A stretch of DNA of 64,000 bases from Datura wrightii (taxonomy: Eukaryota; Streptophyta; Magnoliopsida; Solanales; Solanaceae): NCBI GenBank assembly GCA_035772735.1, contig JASDFA010000006.1:30917501-30981500 (forward strand), in the 5' to 3' direction. Shown piece by piece: positions 1 through 10,526 of the stretch. The notes under the pieces were generated by a model. The model saw only the letters and a program-made list of their open reading frames with translations, was not told where the DNA came from and ran no database searches. Position 1 is the stretch's first letter, and the number at the start of each line of letters is the position of its first letter. A program made the translations under genes and the position numbers.

Positions 1-215
1 GGCAACTTCTAGACACCCGGCCGGCTCGAACTGACTCGGCAACTAGAGTGGAGACTGAGAATGGTTCAGAGAGAACCTCTGGACTGATATCAAACTGAAT
101 AGCTACATAGGGAGTCATGAAAGAATATGCAGCTCTGGGATCTAGTAGGGAATACATGTCTAGATGAAAAAGGCGTAACATACCCATGACCACGTCTGGT
201 GAGATTGCCTGATCC
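1..215 (-). pseudogene. Aspartic protease fragment of element B
   Basis: A continuous minus-strand frame from about 215 to 1 aligns with the gypsy protease that follows the gag zinc knuckles. Visible landmarks are SPDVVMGMLRLFHLD, then LLDPRAAYSF at the catalytic Asp loop, then MTPYVA, then EPFSVSTLV. The same landmarks occur in chromovirus C at 41660-41870 of this window. In this family the active loop normally reads D-P-G-A; here it is D-P-R-A, so the glycine is lost and the enzyme is probably inactive. The fragment is cut by the window edge. The protease would release gag and pol proteins inside the retrotransposon particle. Confidence 0.7.
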
Positions 216-339
216 TGATAAGAGGATAAAGCATAAGAACGGTTTTGGCACTAGCCGCCATCTGTACCTGAAGTGTTGGCTTGCTGAGCTGGTCGGCCAG
301 TTGAAGCTGCTGAAGCAGTGGATTGTGATCTCCCCCGTC

Positions 340-1115
340 CTGTTGATGAGCATTCTTTAAGCTGATGACCAAGTTGTCCACAACGAAAACAACCCTCTCG
401 ACCCTGAAGGCATTCTCCTAGATGGTTTTTGCCACACTTAGGGCAAGCTAGGTAGCTTTAGCGGTTGCTGGTGCTATGACTCTAGGATTGTGAGCTAGAT
501 GCTCCACTCATCCGATCCTTGGCGGGATCGAAAAGTAGGGCCACTGGCTTAAATGGGTTTCGGAGCCCTCTGTTGTTGTTGCTGCTGTTGTGGGTGGCTA
601 CTATCGCTAGATCTCTGGTGACCATAATCTGACTTGCCAGTTCTTTGCCGTTTTTTCTCCCGCTCCAAGTCTTTTAGTTTTTCTGCCTCAATTTGTTGAG
701 CATAGACTATGAGGCTGGAGAGATCGATGTCCTTAATAAGCATTGCAGTCCTGCACTCCTTGGGGACCAAGCTTGACACTCCATTAACAAATTTCAATAT
801 ACGAGCCCTTGGCTCGGCTACCATCTCTAGAGCATATTTAGACAACCTTGTGAACTCCAGTACATACTCTTCCACCGTCCGATTTCCTTGTTTCAAATTC
901 ATGAATTCTGCCACTTTAGCCTCCTTGAGCTCCTGGGGGAAGAATCGGTCTAGGAAGGCTGTAGTGAACTCCTCCCATTCCACCGGTCCTGCTCCCGCTG
1001 GTCTCCCCTCCTTCCACTATTCGTACCAGATCTGGGCAGCTGCTGCAGACCCATTATTATTGACCGAAACCACCTGCTGGTTCACCTGATTAGTAACTGT
1101 CTGTTTGAGCAGCTG
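340..1115 (-). pseudogene. gag of element B, main part (capsid region and zinc knuckles)
   Basis: Minus-strand gag (nucleocapsid/capsid polyprotein, packages element RNA). From the N-side it shows TIQLLKQTVTNQ, then IWYE followed by an in-frame TAG where this family normally has Gln, then WKEGRPAGAGPVEWEEF, LDRFFPQELKEAKVAEF, NLKQGNRTVEEY, a basic linker, a Gln run coded by CAG/CAA repeats (about 565-595), and two cysteine motifs. CPKCGKNH lies at about 415-440 and the canonical C-x2-C-x4-H-x4-C knuckle CFRCGQLGHQLKEC at 350-391. The longest open stretch is 549-983. The part between the Gln run and the knuckles is frame-broken. The N-terminal part lies at 2532-2648 on the other side of an inserted solo LTR. 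Confidence 0.85.
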
Positions 1116-2013
1116 GATGGTGTTCAGTGTTTTCACAACAACACGCAAGTGCACATGGTCGAACAAGTAATAAAGTGGCTCAAGTAAGCCAAGTATCGAT
1201 CCCACAGGGACTGGGCTAGGGTAACAATCTACTCAAGTGTCAATAAACCTTAACTCTAAAAATGCAGACAATAGTGTTAAGAAAAGTTTGATATTTTGGT
1301 TTCTAATTTTATACTAATTATAAAACGAATATACAATTTGAGTCTGAACTATAAGTATGAGCATGCTGAGGTTAGACGAACATGTAGAGAAATAAATTAT
1401 CGATACAATTTGGTTAATCTTTCTTTCGATTGCTAGTCAAGAATTATTGCCTATGGATTAAAACTCTTGTATTTAACCCAACTTAAGAATCATGAACCTT
1501 CCACCTACATTTCTGTGATAAAACAAAATTCATGTTCTAGCCATACAAAACCGATTCCTTAATTGACTAATACGACTTTCAGGTATATTTCTATCCTGAA
1601 GGTAAATCAATTCTCAATTTTCCCAAACTAAGAAAAGATCATATCCTATCAATTCACAACTTTCCAATTTCTTGCTGTCTCGAGTGAAACCGGACTTTTT
1701 AGATATGCATTAACGTTGGCCACACATTAATGCAGTAAGAACAAGAATCAATAGAACAACCATGAAAGAAAAGATGAAAAAACCAATTTATCAATAATCA
1801 TATTTCAATACAATTGTTCTTAACCTCAGCAAGAAGAGGATTTAGCCACTCATTTGTGGATTAAACATCGTTAAATGAGTGTTAATCATACAAGCAATTG
1901 AAATCAAGAAGAAGGAGATAGAGAAAAACCCTGATATTTTCGTCCCCTAAACTGCCTGTAACCCACGTTCTTGCTCCACCAAGTCAGAATAATTAAAAAT
2001 GAACCTAAGTGTT

Positions 2014-2022
2014 CTATTTATA
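2014..2022 (-). promoter_or_regulatory. TATA box of the Tat/Athila-like LTR
   Basis: TATAAATAG on the minus strand, the transcribed direction of this LTR. A perfect 11-bp inverted repeat lies about 35 bp upstream. Equivalent boxes occur at the same relative place in the three related LTRs of the window. Confidence 0.65.
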
Positions 2023-2055
2023 CTAGTGGGAATTTTTTCCGGAATAACAAGTAAC

Positions 2056-2095
2056 GTGTCACGGAGTGCATCGCGAAGCACTGCCTCCGTGACAC
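2056..2095. repeat. 40-bp hairpin with perfect 11-bp arms
   Basis: GTGTCACGGAG at 2056-2066 is exactly complementary to CTCCGTGACAC at 2085-2095. Inside the loop GTGC and GCAC pair around TCGCGA. It lies just upstream of the TATA box in the LTR promoter (U3) region. Confidence 0.8.
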
Positions 2096-2531
2096 ACCAC
2101 TGACGCGGACCCTTACTGGAATTTGGTCGTCCAGGTATTAAGGCCCAACGTGGCACGGCGTGCAACGCGGGGCTAGGCCAATGTGCCACGGCCCTAACGC
2201 GCACCTTCACTGGAATTTGGCAAAAATTCCATATCCAGGCAGAAGGCATCCGCGATGGCAGCGTGACATGGCTCCATCGCGGAGCCTCTTTAATTCGTTC
2301 CTTCAAGTGCTTTTTCCCTTGCTAGCGTCCGAGTCCAACCCCGATTTCTCCCAACATGCATTTTAGCTCCCCAAAATTATATTTCACCTGCAAAACAACG
2401 CTAATCATGTTGGTTAGTATAAATTCACATTTTATTACAAATCACATGAGAATGTATAAACATCGATAGATAAACAAGGCAAAAATGACACATTTGAGTA
2501 TCACTTGGGCATATAAATTTGCCCAAGATCA

Positions 2532-2648
2532 GATGGCCGCCTTGAACTCTGCAGAGGACACTGAGTTGTCTTGAGGGGCTGCTAGAGCTGGTGAGGCAGG
2601 TCAGTAAGCATTACCGGCCCTTCTTCCGTTACCACGTCATGGGGGCAT
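2532..2648 (-). pseudogene. gag of element B, N-terminus
   Basis: Minus-strand ATG at 2648-2646 opens MPP, then a TGA where the family has Arg, RGNGRRAGNAY, another TGA, and PASPALAAPQDNSVSSAEF, KAAI. The last codon ATC lies in the TSD of the solo LTR; reading resumes at 1115 as QLLKQTV, giving AAIQLLKQ as in relatives. Both stops can be explained by C-to-T changes on the coding strand. The start was chosen because MPP with a basic stretch is the usual N-terminus of this gag and lies about 215 nt after the primer-binding site. Confidence 0.75.
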
Positions 2649-2763
2649 GATTTCACTAAAACAAAATAGAGCATGAGTTAGGAGAACGATTCTGGAACTG
2701 AACTTCAATGCATGATAAAAAGTATGAACAAAAAGGGTTTTCCTAATAACATCTCGTAGCCTT

Positions 2764-2779
2764 CCCCCCCCCCCCCCCC
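2764..2779. repeat. C16 homopolymer
   Basis: Sixteen consecutive C in the untranslated leader between primer-binding site and gag of element B (a G run in its transcript). Prone to sequencing and assembly length error. Confidence 0.9.
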
Positions 2780-2862
2780 ATCATAAGTGGTATGCTTCAC
2801 AACCATGAAAAGGGCTCTGCTCGACGCGGCTTTCAAACATCCTAGGATACTTTAAACCTAGA

Positions 2863-2874
2863 GCTCTGATACCA
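2863..2874 (-). other. Primer-binding site of element B
   Basis: Minus strand TGGTATCAGAGC, the complement of the 3' end of plant initiator tRNA-Met, four bases inside the LTR end TGACA (2879). It fixes the element's orientation and LTR border. Confidence 0.9.
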
Positions 2875-4772
2875 AGTTTGTCACGCCCCAAGTCTATACC
2901 CTGGACGAGACACGGTACTTGAAATCACAAGTAACTCCAAGTCAACCCATGGTTTATCATAACACTGGCATTTTGAGTAAACACATAGCGGAAGCTTTGA
3001 ATAATAAAATAAGACATTTTATTAAAAAGAACTAAATCTTAAATTTTATACAACTGGAAGTAAAACTGAAAATACAAAAATCCTGTCTGTATCTGAAAGC
3101 CATCTATCTGATCAGTTACTAGGACAAGCCGCTATATAACTCCAGTTCTAACTGAAAGAAAATAAAATGGAAAGAAAATAATCCTTGTCCCAGAAAAATG
3201 AGGACTTACCAACGATGCAGCTGAGAACTCTTGAAGGCGATCGGGCTGAGACTGAGATCCTACAGCTATATCATAAAATGATACAGCATAAAAGGTATAC
3301 ATCAGTACTTTGAATATACTTAGTAAGTAGGAGAAACCATACATAAGAATAAAATAACTGAACTGAAAAGACATGCAATGACCAACTAAAAATGTTGAAA
3401 CTGAATAACTGTGATTAACTGTGATAAACTAAGATGGTCAAAATGACCCTGTCTGATGGTCAAAGACATGCCCTAATTCTTACTAATCTGAAATATTGAA
3501 CTGAACTGATCTGAACTGACTAATTTGAGACTGAACTGAGCTGACTAGTGGGAGAGTTTATAACTGACATATAACCACGTGAGCTAGACGTGGATTCCGA
3601 TGCATACACCCAATTAGTAGGACACAATATACCTTTTCAGGGTAACAAGGCATGAACTAAGTGATCACAGATCTGAGTCCATGAGGCCAATAAAATACAA
3701 CCTACGGTGGAAACGTAGTTCTGGGAACCTGGGTGCGCTGGAACTCCGGTCCACTCGGTGTTAAGTCCTACTCCCACTGGATAGTCCTAGACTGACTACT
3801 AAGATGATAAATCGAAACTGAGGCCAAAGACTAAGTCAAGTATATCAACTCTAGAAGTACCCTGAAAGTCTTATCAGGCTGAATCTTGTAACTGAGTTCT
3901 AAGACTGGTCAGAGTTGTTTATCTGAAAGCGTCGTAACCATCTAAAGAACAAACTGTAATCTGAAGCTGGGGTCCTAAGGCCAGTTAGAGCTTCTTATTT
4001 GAAAGTTTCATGAACGCCTAAAGAACCACTAAAAATCTGATACTTAGTATAATACTAATAATTGGGAGGTATCACAGACACCTCAAGGATTAACTATAGT
4101 AAAACTAATCAACTGACATTTTTCTGGACAACACTGAGATTGCTAAAATTTTGAATGGGACTAGACTGACATGATTCTAACAGAGATTTTAACATAAATT
4201 AAATACATGTGCTTCCCAAAACTGATAGAGCCACGCTACAGGGAAAACTAGTTCAACCCACAAGTTACTAATTTCTACCAAGTTGTGACTAGGGCTGAAT
4301 TATGCTACTAGCTGCAATCTTTCAAAATTTATAGAAATAGGGAATAAATAAGAAATCTAAAATTATGAGAAATATTCCCTTTGAATCAACAAAGAAATCT
4401 GTCTGAAAACTTTTCACATTTCGAAACTACAGGGCTATAACTGATAGAGGAGATTCTTGGGGACACAAAGGAAGAACTATTCCCTTGTTGAATTCCCACA
4501 TACCTGCTGATGGAAATCCCTGAGAGAATCTCTTGAAAATCTGAGGAGAATTCGATTGCCCTAGCTTCTTCTCAGAGTCTTTCCGAGAGAGATTTTACGT
4601 TCTAAATTTTGAGGGGATGCATGAAATGAAATAAACCGTTGGTTACCCCCCTCTAAAACCCCTGACTAAAACCCAAAATGACATAGTTTAGAGTCTATGA
4701 GGTTAAGAAACTACATAAAACTCCCTAGGAAAATTGCAGGAAAAAGGACCCTGCCAGTCCCCACGAGGCACT

Positions 4773-6153
4773 TGTAACGCTCAAACCACACCTCTTACTG
4801 AAGTATGAAGCGGACGTTGTCAATAAAAAATCCAACTAGAGGTTGGGGTCGATCCTACAAGAAATATGGAAGGATATAGAAGAACGCTAGTGCTTAAGCT
4901 TTGTAGTCAATTATTTCCTAAGAGGGGAAATTTGTAAAGTAATAAATAACAATGTTGAGGATTTGTTCGTTGTTTCCAAATTAATGCAACTAACTAGGGT
5001 AAGTGTTCCCTATGACTTCATACCATAAGGCGTTTTATACTAGTGATCTATTCCGATGCTTAGCATGCAATATTGGTAAGTTAGGTTCACCTAAATGGTT
5101 GGTCACCTATTTAGATGATTTTCACCACGCAACTTGGTCCGTCTACGGGTGTATTCTTTACTAACCCTTACCCTTGATATCGGATTAGGTATTCCTGGAC
5201 AAGGTCAAGCTATTAGATTAGGGTTGATAGCCTCAAATCTCCGTTGTTAATCCCTTTTCCCATTCACTACCTCCTTGGTTCGGTAAGTAAGAATAAGGAA
5301 AGTTCTAACGTTTGCAACCGTTAAAAATCAATTAAAATGAAGGAGGAAACAATACATGCATAAACTCCATTCAAGAATCACTAAGTATTTTACCTATGTG
5401 TATTAATTAGTCATGGTTCCCACAACCCTAGTTGTGGTGGTTTTAGCCTATCATGTTTATAAGTAAATTCATAGAATTCATAAATAAAAGAAAAAATTAA
5501 TACTTACAACAATGATAGGAAGAAACTCACTTGATTATTGCAACAATAAAGAAGAACAATTCAACAATCGTCTCGAAGTTCCAAATGTAAGACACTGAAC
5601 TTGTATCTAAAAACTTGAGACTTAAAACTCTAATCCTACTTGAAGACTTTTGAACTTGAAACTTCAATTCTCGAAGGCATTCAAACTTAAAACTTGATTC
5701 TTAACACTTGATAGCTATTACATGAAAATAAACGGGTATTTATAGTAGTAGATTTATGTTTTCCTTGTTCCTTGATGAATTTGACTTGGGATTTAAATTT
5801 CCTTTTCCTAGTTGTAGGAAATCCAATTTTGGTCATTGAACAAGCCTTTCCGCGTGGAATCGTGCAGCACAGAGGTCGTCGGGCATCTGGTCGCGCACCA
5901 GTGGTAGTGCACTCTATTTATTTTTTCTTTCTTTAATCTTGCTTAGTGCATTTCTTCTTCTTCAACTTCAATCCAAACGTCTCAAACACACCCAAATCCA
6001 TCACTTTTAGCCCTTAAAATATCTAATCACATGTGTTATCCATTTTCACAAATATATAACATAAACATATGCAAACACACATAATTTGTTCTCTAAACAT
6101 AGTAAATTACAGGCAAAATAAGTCTATGAAGTGCGTGAGTACGCCCTTCATCA
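4773..6153 (-). mobile_element. Tat/Athila-like solo LTR, TSD GCACT
   Basis: A 1381-bp LTR flanked by GCACT at 4768-4772 and 6154-6158, with TG...CA ends and no internal domain. On the minus strand it begins TGATGAAGGGCG, carries TATAAATAC at 5736-5744, and contains the GGTCGATCC phrase (about 4848) and AGCATGCA block (about 5060) shared with the LTR at 61697-63204. It inserted in the LTR of element B, where plus strand CACGAG-GCACT-CCACGAG is restored on removal. Confidence 0.88.
5736..5744 (-). promoter_or_regulatory. TATA box of the solo LTR
   Basis: TATAAATAC on the minus strand, matching the position of TATA boxes in the related LTRs. Confidence 0.6.
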
Positions 6154-6159
6154 GCACTC

Positions 6160-6960
6160 CACGAGTCATGAGGTGGGGGACTACTCGTGGTGCCTAGTTG
6201 TCATGTGCACTGAAAATTTTCTACAGATTCCCCAACCTGCAAACGACTGACTTCATGAGTCGTCAGGAGACTTAAAGATTTGGGAAGTCTCGCGTTGCCA
6301 CTGAACCAAAAATTCCTCTTCAGGGGTCACCATGGACTACCTAACGACTCATTACTGGTGACCACAACTCGTGGTCACATCCCGCAGTCTCCACTACCGA
6401 AAACCACCTGGGGGTCACCACGGGCAACACCATAACTCGTGGTGTCCCAAACGAGTCATGGTGAGGACCCATTAAGTGCACTTCCCAAATTTTCAAACTT
6501 GCAGTCAACCCTTGACCACGACTCGTGGTCAAACCCATGGTGTTATATCTCGGGAACCCAAGAATTAGACTCGAGGCCAAAATGGAGAAAAACTAGAAAT
6601 TTGCACTAGGTCACTAGACGGCTCATGAGGTGGCTCGTTAGGTGGGACCATGAGTCGTGAAGTGACTCGTGGTCAGGACTGGGCTTGGTAGAGTTTTGGG
6701 AGGCCATGAGGGTGACCACGAGTCGTGGTCAGACCTCACGACTTGTGAGGTCACCCGTGGCGAGGATGCAATGCATGGCTAAGGATTTGAGGCTATAAGG
6801 ACCACGGGTGGTGACCACGAGTCGTGGTCAGCCACCACGATTCGTGAGGTCTCTCGTGGGGTGCCTAGGTGAATTCGGACAGTGTACCTGACGACTCAAG
6901 GCCACGAGTCGTGGTCCCTGGCGACGAGTCGTCCAGTCCCTCGTGGGTAATGGTTGTCAA
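6160..6960. repeat. Cluster of near-palindromic ACGAGTCGT motifs
   Basis: More than a dozen copies of a core close to ACGA(G/C)TCGT, often extended to GACCACGAGTCGTGGTC (8-bp arms around one base), for example at 6514-6530 (as its complement), 6714-6730 and 6813-6829. They span the end of the element B LTR and the start of the next LTR. The same motif recurs in other LTRs of the window. Confidence 0.75.
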
Positions 6961-8652
6961 CAAAATTCTGCGATTTAAGTAAGGGTGTTTTCATAATTCC
7001 TAAATTTCTAAGGTCTATACTACGTCGTTTCAACATTAGAGAGGGTAGTTTAAGGGGGAATAAACTAACCTAAGTCCTCATTAATGCATGCAAAGGTTTG
7101 GGAAGGTGATAGAAGGGTGATCTAGGTGATTTCAAGGTGCTCTCCATCAATTTCTTCTTGGGCAGTCTAGGAAAGTGTAGAATCAGCTATCCCAGGTATG
7201 TAAGGTCATCAATGGGTGATTCTTTCACAACCATGATCCTACTCTATGATTTTCCTTAAAATTTATCAAAAACTCATGGGGTTTTGTATTTGATTTATAT
7301 AAAAACTAATGATTTAATTATGGATTTTGTGATTTTGAATATTATCATGACCTATGGATTTTGATCATCTTTTGAGATTTAAATTGATTATAATATTGTT
7401 AATTTTTTATTTCTTAAACATTTAGGTTTAATTATGCATGCCCTAAGATGAATCGATTTATGATCTATTATTCCATTAATGTTCTTTACGAGCTCAACAT
7501 GAATTATATTTTGAATTATGAAATTATTACATTACCCATTATGATTTTATGAAATTCAAGCTATATGCATGATATATAAGTATGTATGAACCCTATTAAT
7601 CATGAATTATGTTTTTGGCCGACTCATGGGCCTTATGTTATGGCTAGATTACATATGTTCAAGCATGTTTATGATTATCATGATTTAAAAAGCCCATGAA
7701 CTCATGTATGTAATATTATGAGCACTATATATATTTTGGGAGTAGTATCGAACACCGAGTAGGTTCGGGGCTCAGGTTAAGCCCCGGATCTCATGAACTA
7801 CGTGCGATCATAGGTATGTTGGTACCCCTTTCATGTTAGTCCCTGGCCCAAATGGCCCTTTTTATGGTGATATCACACTTTCATGGTTCTACCCTTGGCA
7901 AGGTACGAACACCCTCCCTACTAGGGTTACAAGTCGGGCTTCATGTGTGCTCATATGGGATATGTCGGTTAAGAGAATCTCTCGTTGTTCCTCATGATTT
8001 ATGCATGTTATGATTATGTATGTTGGCTCAAGTTATGTTAAGCAAAGCTCTTCTATTATGATTATGACTACGTTTATGTTATGAATGTTTTGAAAACCTT
8101 GAGCCATATGATATGTTATAATGATTTATGATACGAGCATGTTTTCCTACTCTTTTGATCTTTTATGAACTTTATATATGTTTAAATGTCCATTTTACTT
8201 ACCTTGCATACTCAGTACATTTCATGTACTGACCGTATACTTTCTATATTGTATCATTTCATGATACAGGTCCTTGTTCTCAGGCTCATCCTCACTCGTA
8301 GATAGATTCAGGCTTACTCTCAGCGCACTTGGTGAGTCCTCATGTTCTGAGAGCTATATGTTCACACTCTATGTTATTCTTTTCAGTTTCTGGATATTGG
8401 ATTAGTTGGGTAGTTGTCCCATCAATCCGCCTTTAATATTTAAAGGCTTATTAGACTTCAAGTTGTATTCTGCCATATTATATAAGTCTTGTACTAATTT
8501 TTCCTTATAGTAGATTATGATTACGTTCCTTATTTTAAATCTTCCGCTTATGTGATTGAATTAGACGTATGCTCATGCCTTGGGTCGACTTAGGGTCTCT
8601 CGGGGCTCCTAGTCCCGTGTCTATGATCCGAGTGTACGTCTGAGTCGTGACA
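6541..8652 (+). mobile_element. 5' LTR of the 6541 chromovirus
   Basis: A 2112-bp LTR starting TGTTATATCTCGGG and ending TCGTGACA directly before the primer-binding site. Its start is confirmed by the 3' LTR stub at 12918 (TGTTATACCCC). From about 6975 on it aligns with the LTR at 38605-40272, sharing GGTATGTAAGGTCATCAATG near 7195 and the GCCCATGAACTCATGTATG block near 7690. Confidence 0.88.
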
Positions 8653-8656
8653 AACT

Positions 8657-8670
8657 TGGTATTAGAGCCA
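8657..8670 (+). other. Primer-binding site
   Basis: TGGTATTAGAGCCA, one base different from the complement of the plant initiator tRNA-Met 3' end, four bases after the LTR. The related copy at 40277 has the perfect TGGTATCAGAGCCA. Confidence 0.9.
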
Positions 8671-8852
8671 TAGGTTTATGTGTCCTAGGGAGTCTGAAAG
8701 CCGCATTAAGTAGTCTTTTTCATAGGTGTGAAGCGCGCCATATTTATGACGAAGAGCCAACTAGACGTTTAGGAAATGTTCCCTTTTTTCATGATCTATG
8801 TCATGCGATGAAAATTCTCCCTATTCTTATAACTCGTGCTGTGTGCAGAATC

Positions 8853-9462
8853 ATGTCATCTCAGAACAACGATAGGAGTCACTCAGTGCCATCAGCTCCA
8901 GTGGATGCCATGTAAGTTACTGCTGCGAAGCTTGGAGCCGCTCTCAGAGTATTAATGTGAGCTATGATCACCCAGCCTAACCAGCAGGCTATCGCACCAG
9001 TGAACCCTACCAGGAAGGAAGCAACTACTAGTATTCAAGGACTCATGAAGAGAGCCCGATGGAGGTTGGTGACTCGGGTGTGGTTGGGGAGTGTAGAGGG
9101 AACAAGAAGGGAAACAAGAGGCCCAGGGCCGGAAACCTTAAGAGATCCCAACAAGGGTCGAGTAGTGGGAGTCATTCACAAACTTGCCAAAAGTCGCTAG
9201 TCCAATATCGGTGGTACAAGCCTCGGGTGAGGGAGATTACTTACCTAAATTGCAGGCGTTGTGGAAAGCAACACTGAGAGAAGTGCTTGGAAGGTTCAGA
9301 TGTTTGTTTTATTGTGGCCAACTCGGTCATAAACACAGTGATTGCGCTTCAGCGAAGCAAGATGGTCGGAAAGGCCTTGCTCTGAATCCTCCTCTATCAG
9401 CTCCAGCAAATTGCCCACCTCAGCAGCACAGGTTATCAAGAGCGAGTGGCGGTCAACCATAG
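8853..9462 (+). pseudogene. gag remnant of the 6541 chromovirus
   Basis: Starts MSSQNNDRSHSVPSAP at 8853, the usual distance from the primer-binding site, and reaches a TAA after 20 codons. Most of the capsid region is deleted. The 3' part again reads as nucleocapsid: NCRRCGK, a stop where the family has Arg or another sense codon, and at about 9298-9345 the knuckle with YCGQLGHKHSDC. The first cysteine pair is spaced C-x3-C in the open frame because of a nearby one-base deletion, so zinc binding is probably lost. Reading it as gag rests on this motif and its position, since little else is left. Confidence 0.65.
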
Positions 9463-10526
9463 ATGTAGCCTCAGGTATGTCATAAGTTATTCCCTTATAC
9501 CTATCATGATTGTTAGTTCCGAGGACTACTGTAAGAGGTACGATTCCCTTTGAGCATTATAAGATGAGATTATCACATGGGAAGTGAGGAAATGGTAAGT
9601 GAGGACCCATACATGTCTTGAGTTCTAGTAAGGAAGTCCTATGGATATCATTCAGGGGTAGTCTCTCCTTTCTTCTTTAGATGTTCCCTTACGTATCGCT
9701 CGATGCTACGCTCAACTCATGCTTACGTTTAGAACCCTAAGATGACAGGCAACCTCGTCCGTCTGCGATCTCAATATTACTATTTTGTTTCATGTCATGA
9801 ATCTCACTATGTATGTGAACCCACGTTTCTTAGCACACTCAGCCCTATGAATTTAATCCCCAAAGTTTGTTCTATCAGCTCATGAGATGGTGCTACATCG
9901 GGTATATGCCAAGATTAGACTTCCTATACGATTCGTGCTCATGATTCTCTTACTCTAAATCCTAAGGATGTTCCCCATGATGGAACTGTTGGTTAAGACA
10001 TATACGTTCAGGATAACTCCCTATCTCGACCATAGATGTCGGACCTAGTACAGGAAGCCCAGTTATTAACCATGCTTGGAAGTGTGGCAAGCCACATGGT
10101 CATGTTGTGATTGTCGATCCGTTTTCCTAGGATGAACCTTTTGTATCATTACTCTATTGTTCATGACTTGCAGAAGTGGAAGACTTCGTTTTGAGATGAT
10201 TTAATGAAGATTGAATGAGACTTTCGATTTTTGAAGGGTTTGAAGTTTGAAGGTTGACCAAAGTCAACAATCTAGGTTGTCAATATTGAAATTGTATTCT
10301 GAAAGTTTGGTTGGTTCTGGGTGGTGAGTTATGATTTAGTTGGGTGGGTTGCAGGGATTATGAGGTGATTCTAGAGTGATTTAAACCTCGGGTTGAATTT
10401 ATAAGTTTTGAGGAAGCTAGATGTGACCATGGTAAAGTCGGGGTCAAGCAACCTTATGTGGGTAACTTGGTTGTTCCAACCGGTCCAAAGTGGGTTTCAG
10501 GATTGGAATGCGTATCTGGGTTATTG
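9463..10526 (+). other. Unrecognised 1.06-kb stretch between gag and RT
   Basis: An intact element would have protease and RT fingers/palm here. I could not find a protease loop or the Y-x-D-D motif in any frame. The first part (to about 10130) has short phrases with no recognisable protein. The second part (10140-10520), with GTTGACCAAAGTCAACAATC and TTGGTTGGTTCTGGGTGG, looks more like non-coding LTR sequence of another family than decayed pol. Either a replacement or a highly decayed insertion is possible. No TSD was found. Confidence 0.4.

Larger units (their letters stand above)
1121..2531 (-). mobile_element. Tat/Athila-like solo LTR, TSD GATGG
   Basis: A 1411-bp LTR with TG...CA ends, flanked on both sides by GATGG (1116-1120 and 2532-2536). 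No internal domain, primer site or polypurine tract adjoins it, so it is a solo LTR left by LTR-LTR recombination. On the minus strand it starts TGATCTTGGGC, carries a TATA box at 2014-2022, and near its end has the phrase TCCCTGTGGGATCGATAC followed by ACTTGCGTG, typical of the end of Tat/Athila-type LTRs as I know them. It sits inside gag of element B; removing it with one TSD rejoins the gag frame. It resembles the LTRs at 4773-6153 and 61697-63204. Confidence 0.88.
1..6540 (-). mobile_element. Chromovirus (Del/Tekay-like) Ty3/gypsy element B, 5' half
   Basis: Read on the minus strand this is an LTR retrotransposon in the order 5' LTR (2879-6540, interrupted), primer-binding site (2863-2874), leader, gag start (2648), zinc knuckles (about 350-440) and protease (215 to 1). 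RT, RNase H and integrase would lie left of the window. The primer-binding site complementary to initiator tRNA-Met, the LTR end TGACA and the gag type place it with plant chromoviruses. Two solo LTRs of an unrelated gypsy group have inserted, one in gag and one in the LTR. The coding region carries stops, so the copy is dead. The right border at 6540 is where the next element begins. Whether the LTR is complete there cannot be told. Confidence 0.8.
2879..6540 (-). mobile_element. 5' LTR of element B, interrupted
   Basis: The LTR starts (plus coordinates) at TGTCACGCCCC next to the primer-binding site. It runs to 4772, resumes at 6159 after the inserted solo LTR and its second GCACT, and continues to 6540, about 2.28 kb once the insertion is removed. 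Plus coordinates run from LTR end to LTR start because the element is on the minus strand. Two imperfect repeats of about 75 bp lie near 3900-4030. The part near 6160-6540 is dense in the near-palindrome ACGAGTCGT. The distal border is uncertain because another LTR abuts at 6541. Confidence 0.7.

Noticed and set aside
709..1089. 126-codon plus-strand frame
   Set aside because: It is antisense to the gag of element B, which carries clear family motifs on the minus strand.
8657..8670. tRNA gene
   Set aside because: Matches only the 3' end of initiator tRNA-Met and stands next to an LTR: a primer-binding site. The sites at 2863, 30082 and 40277 are the same.
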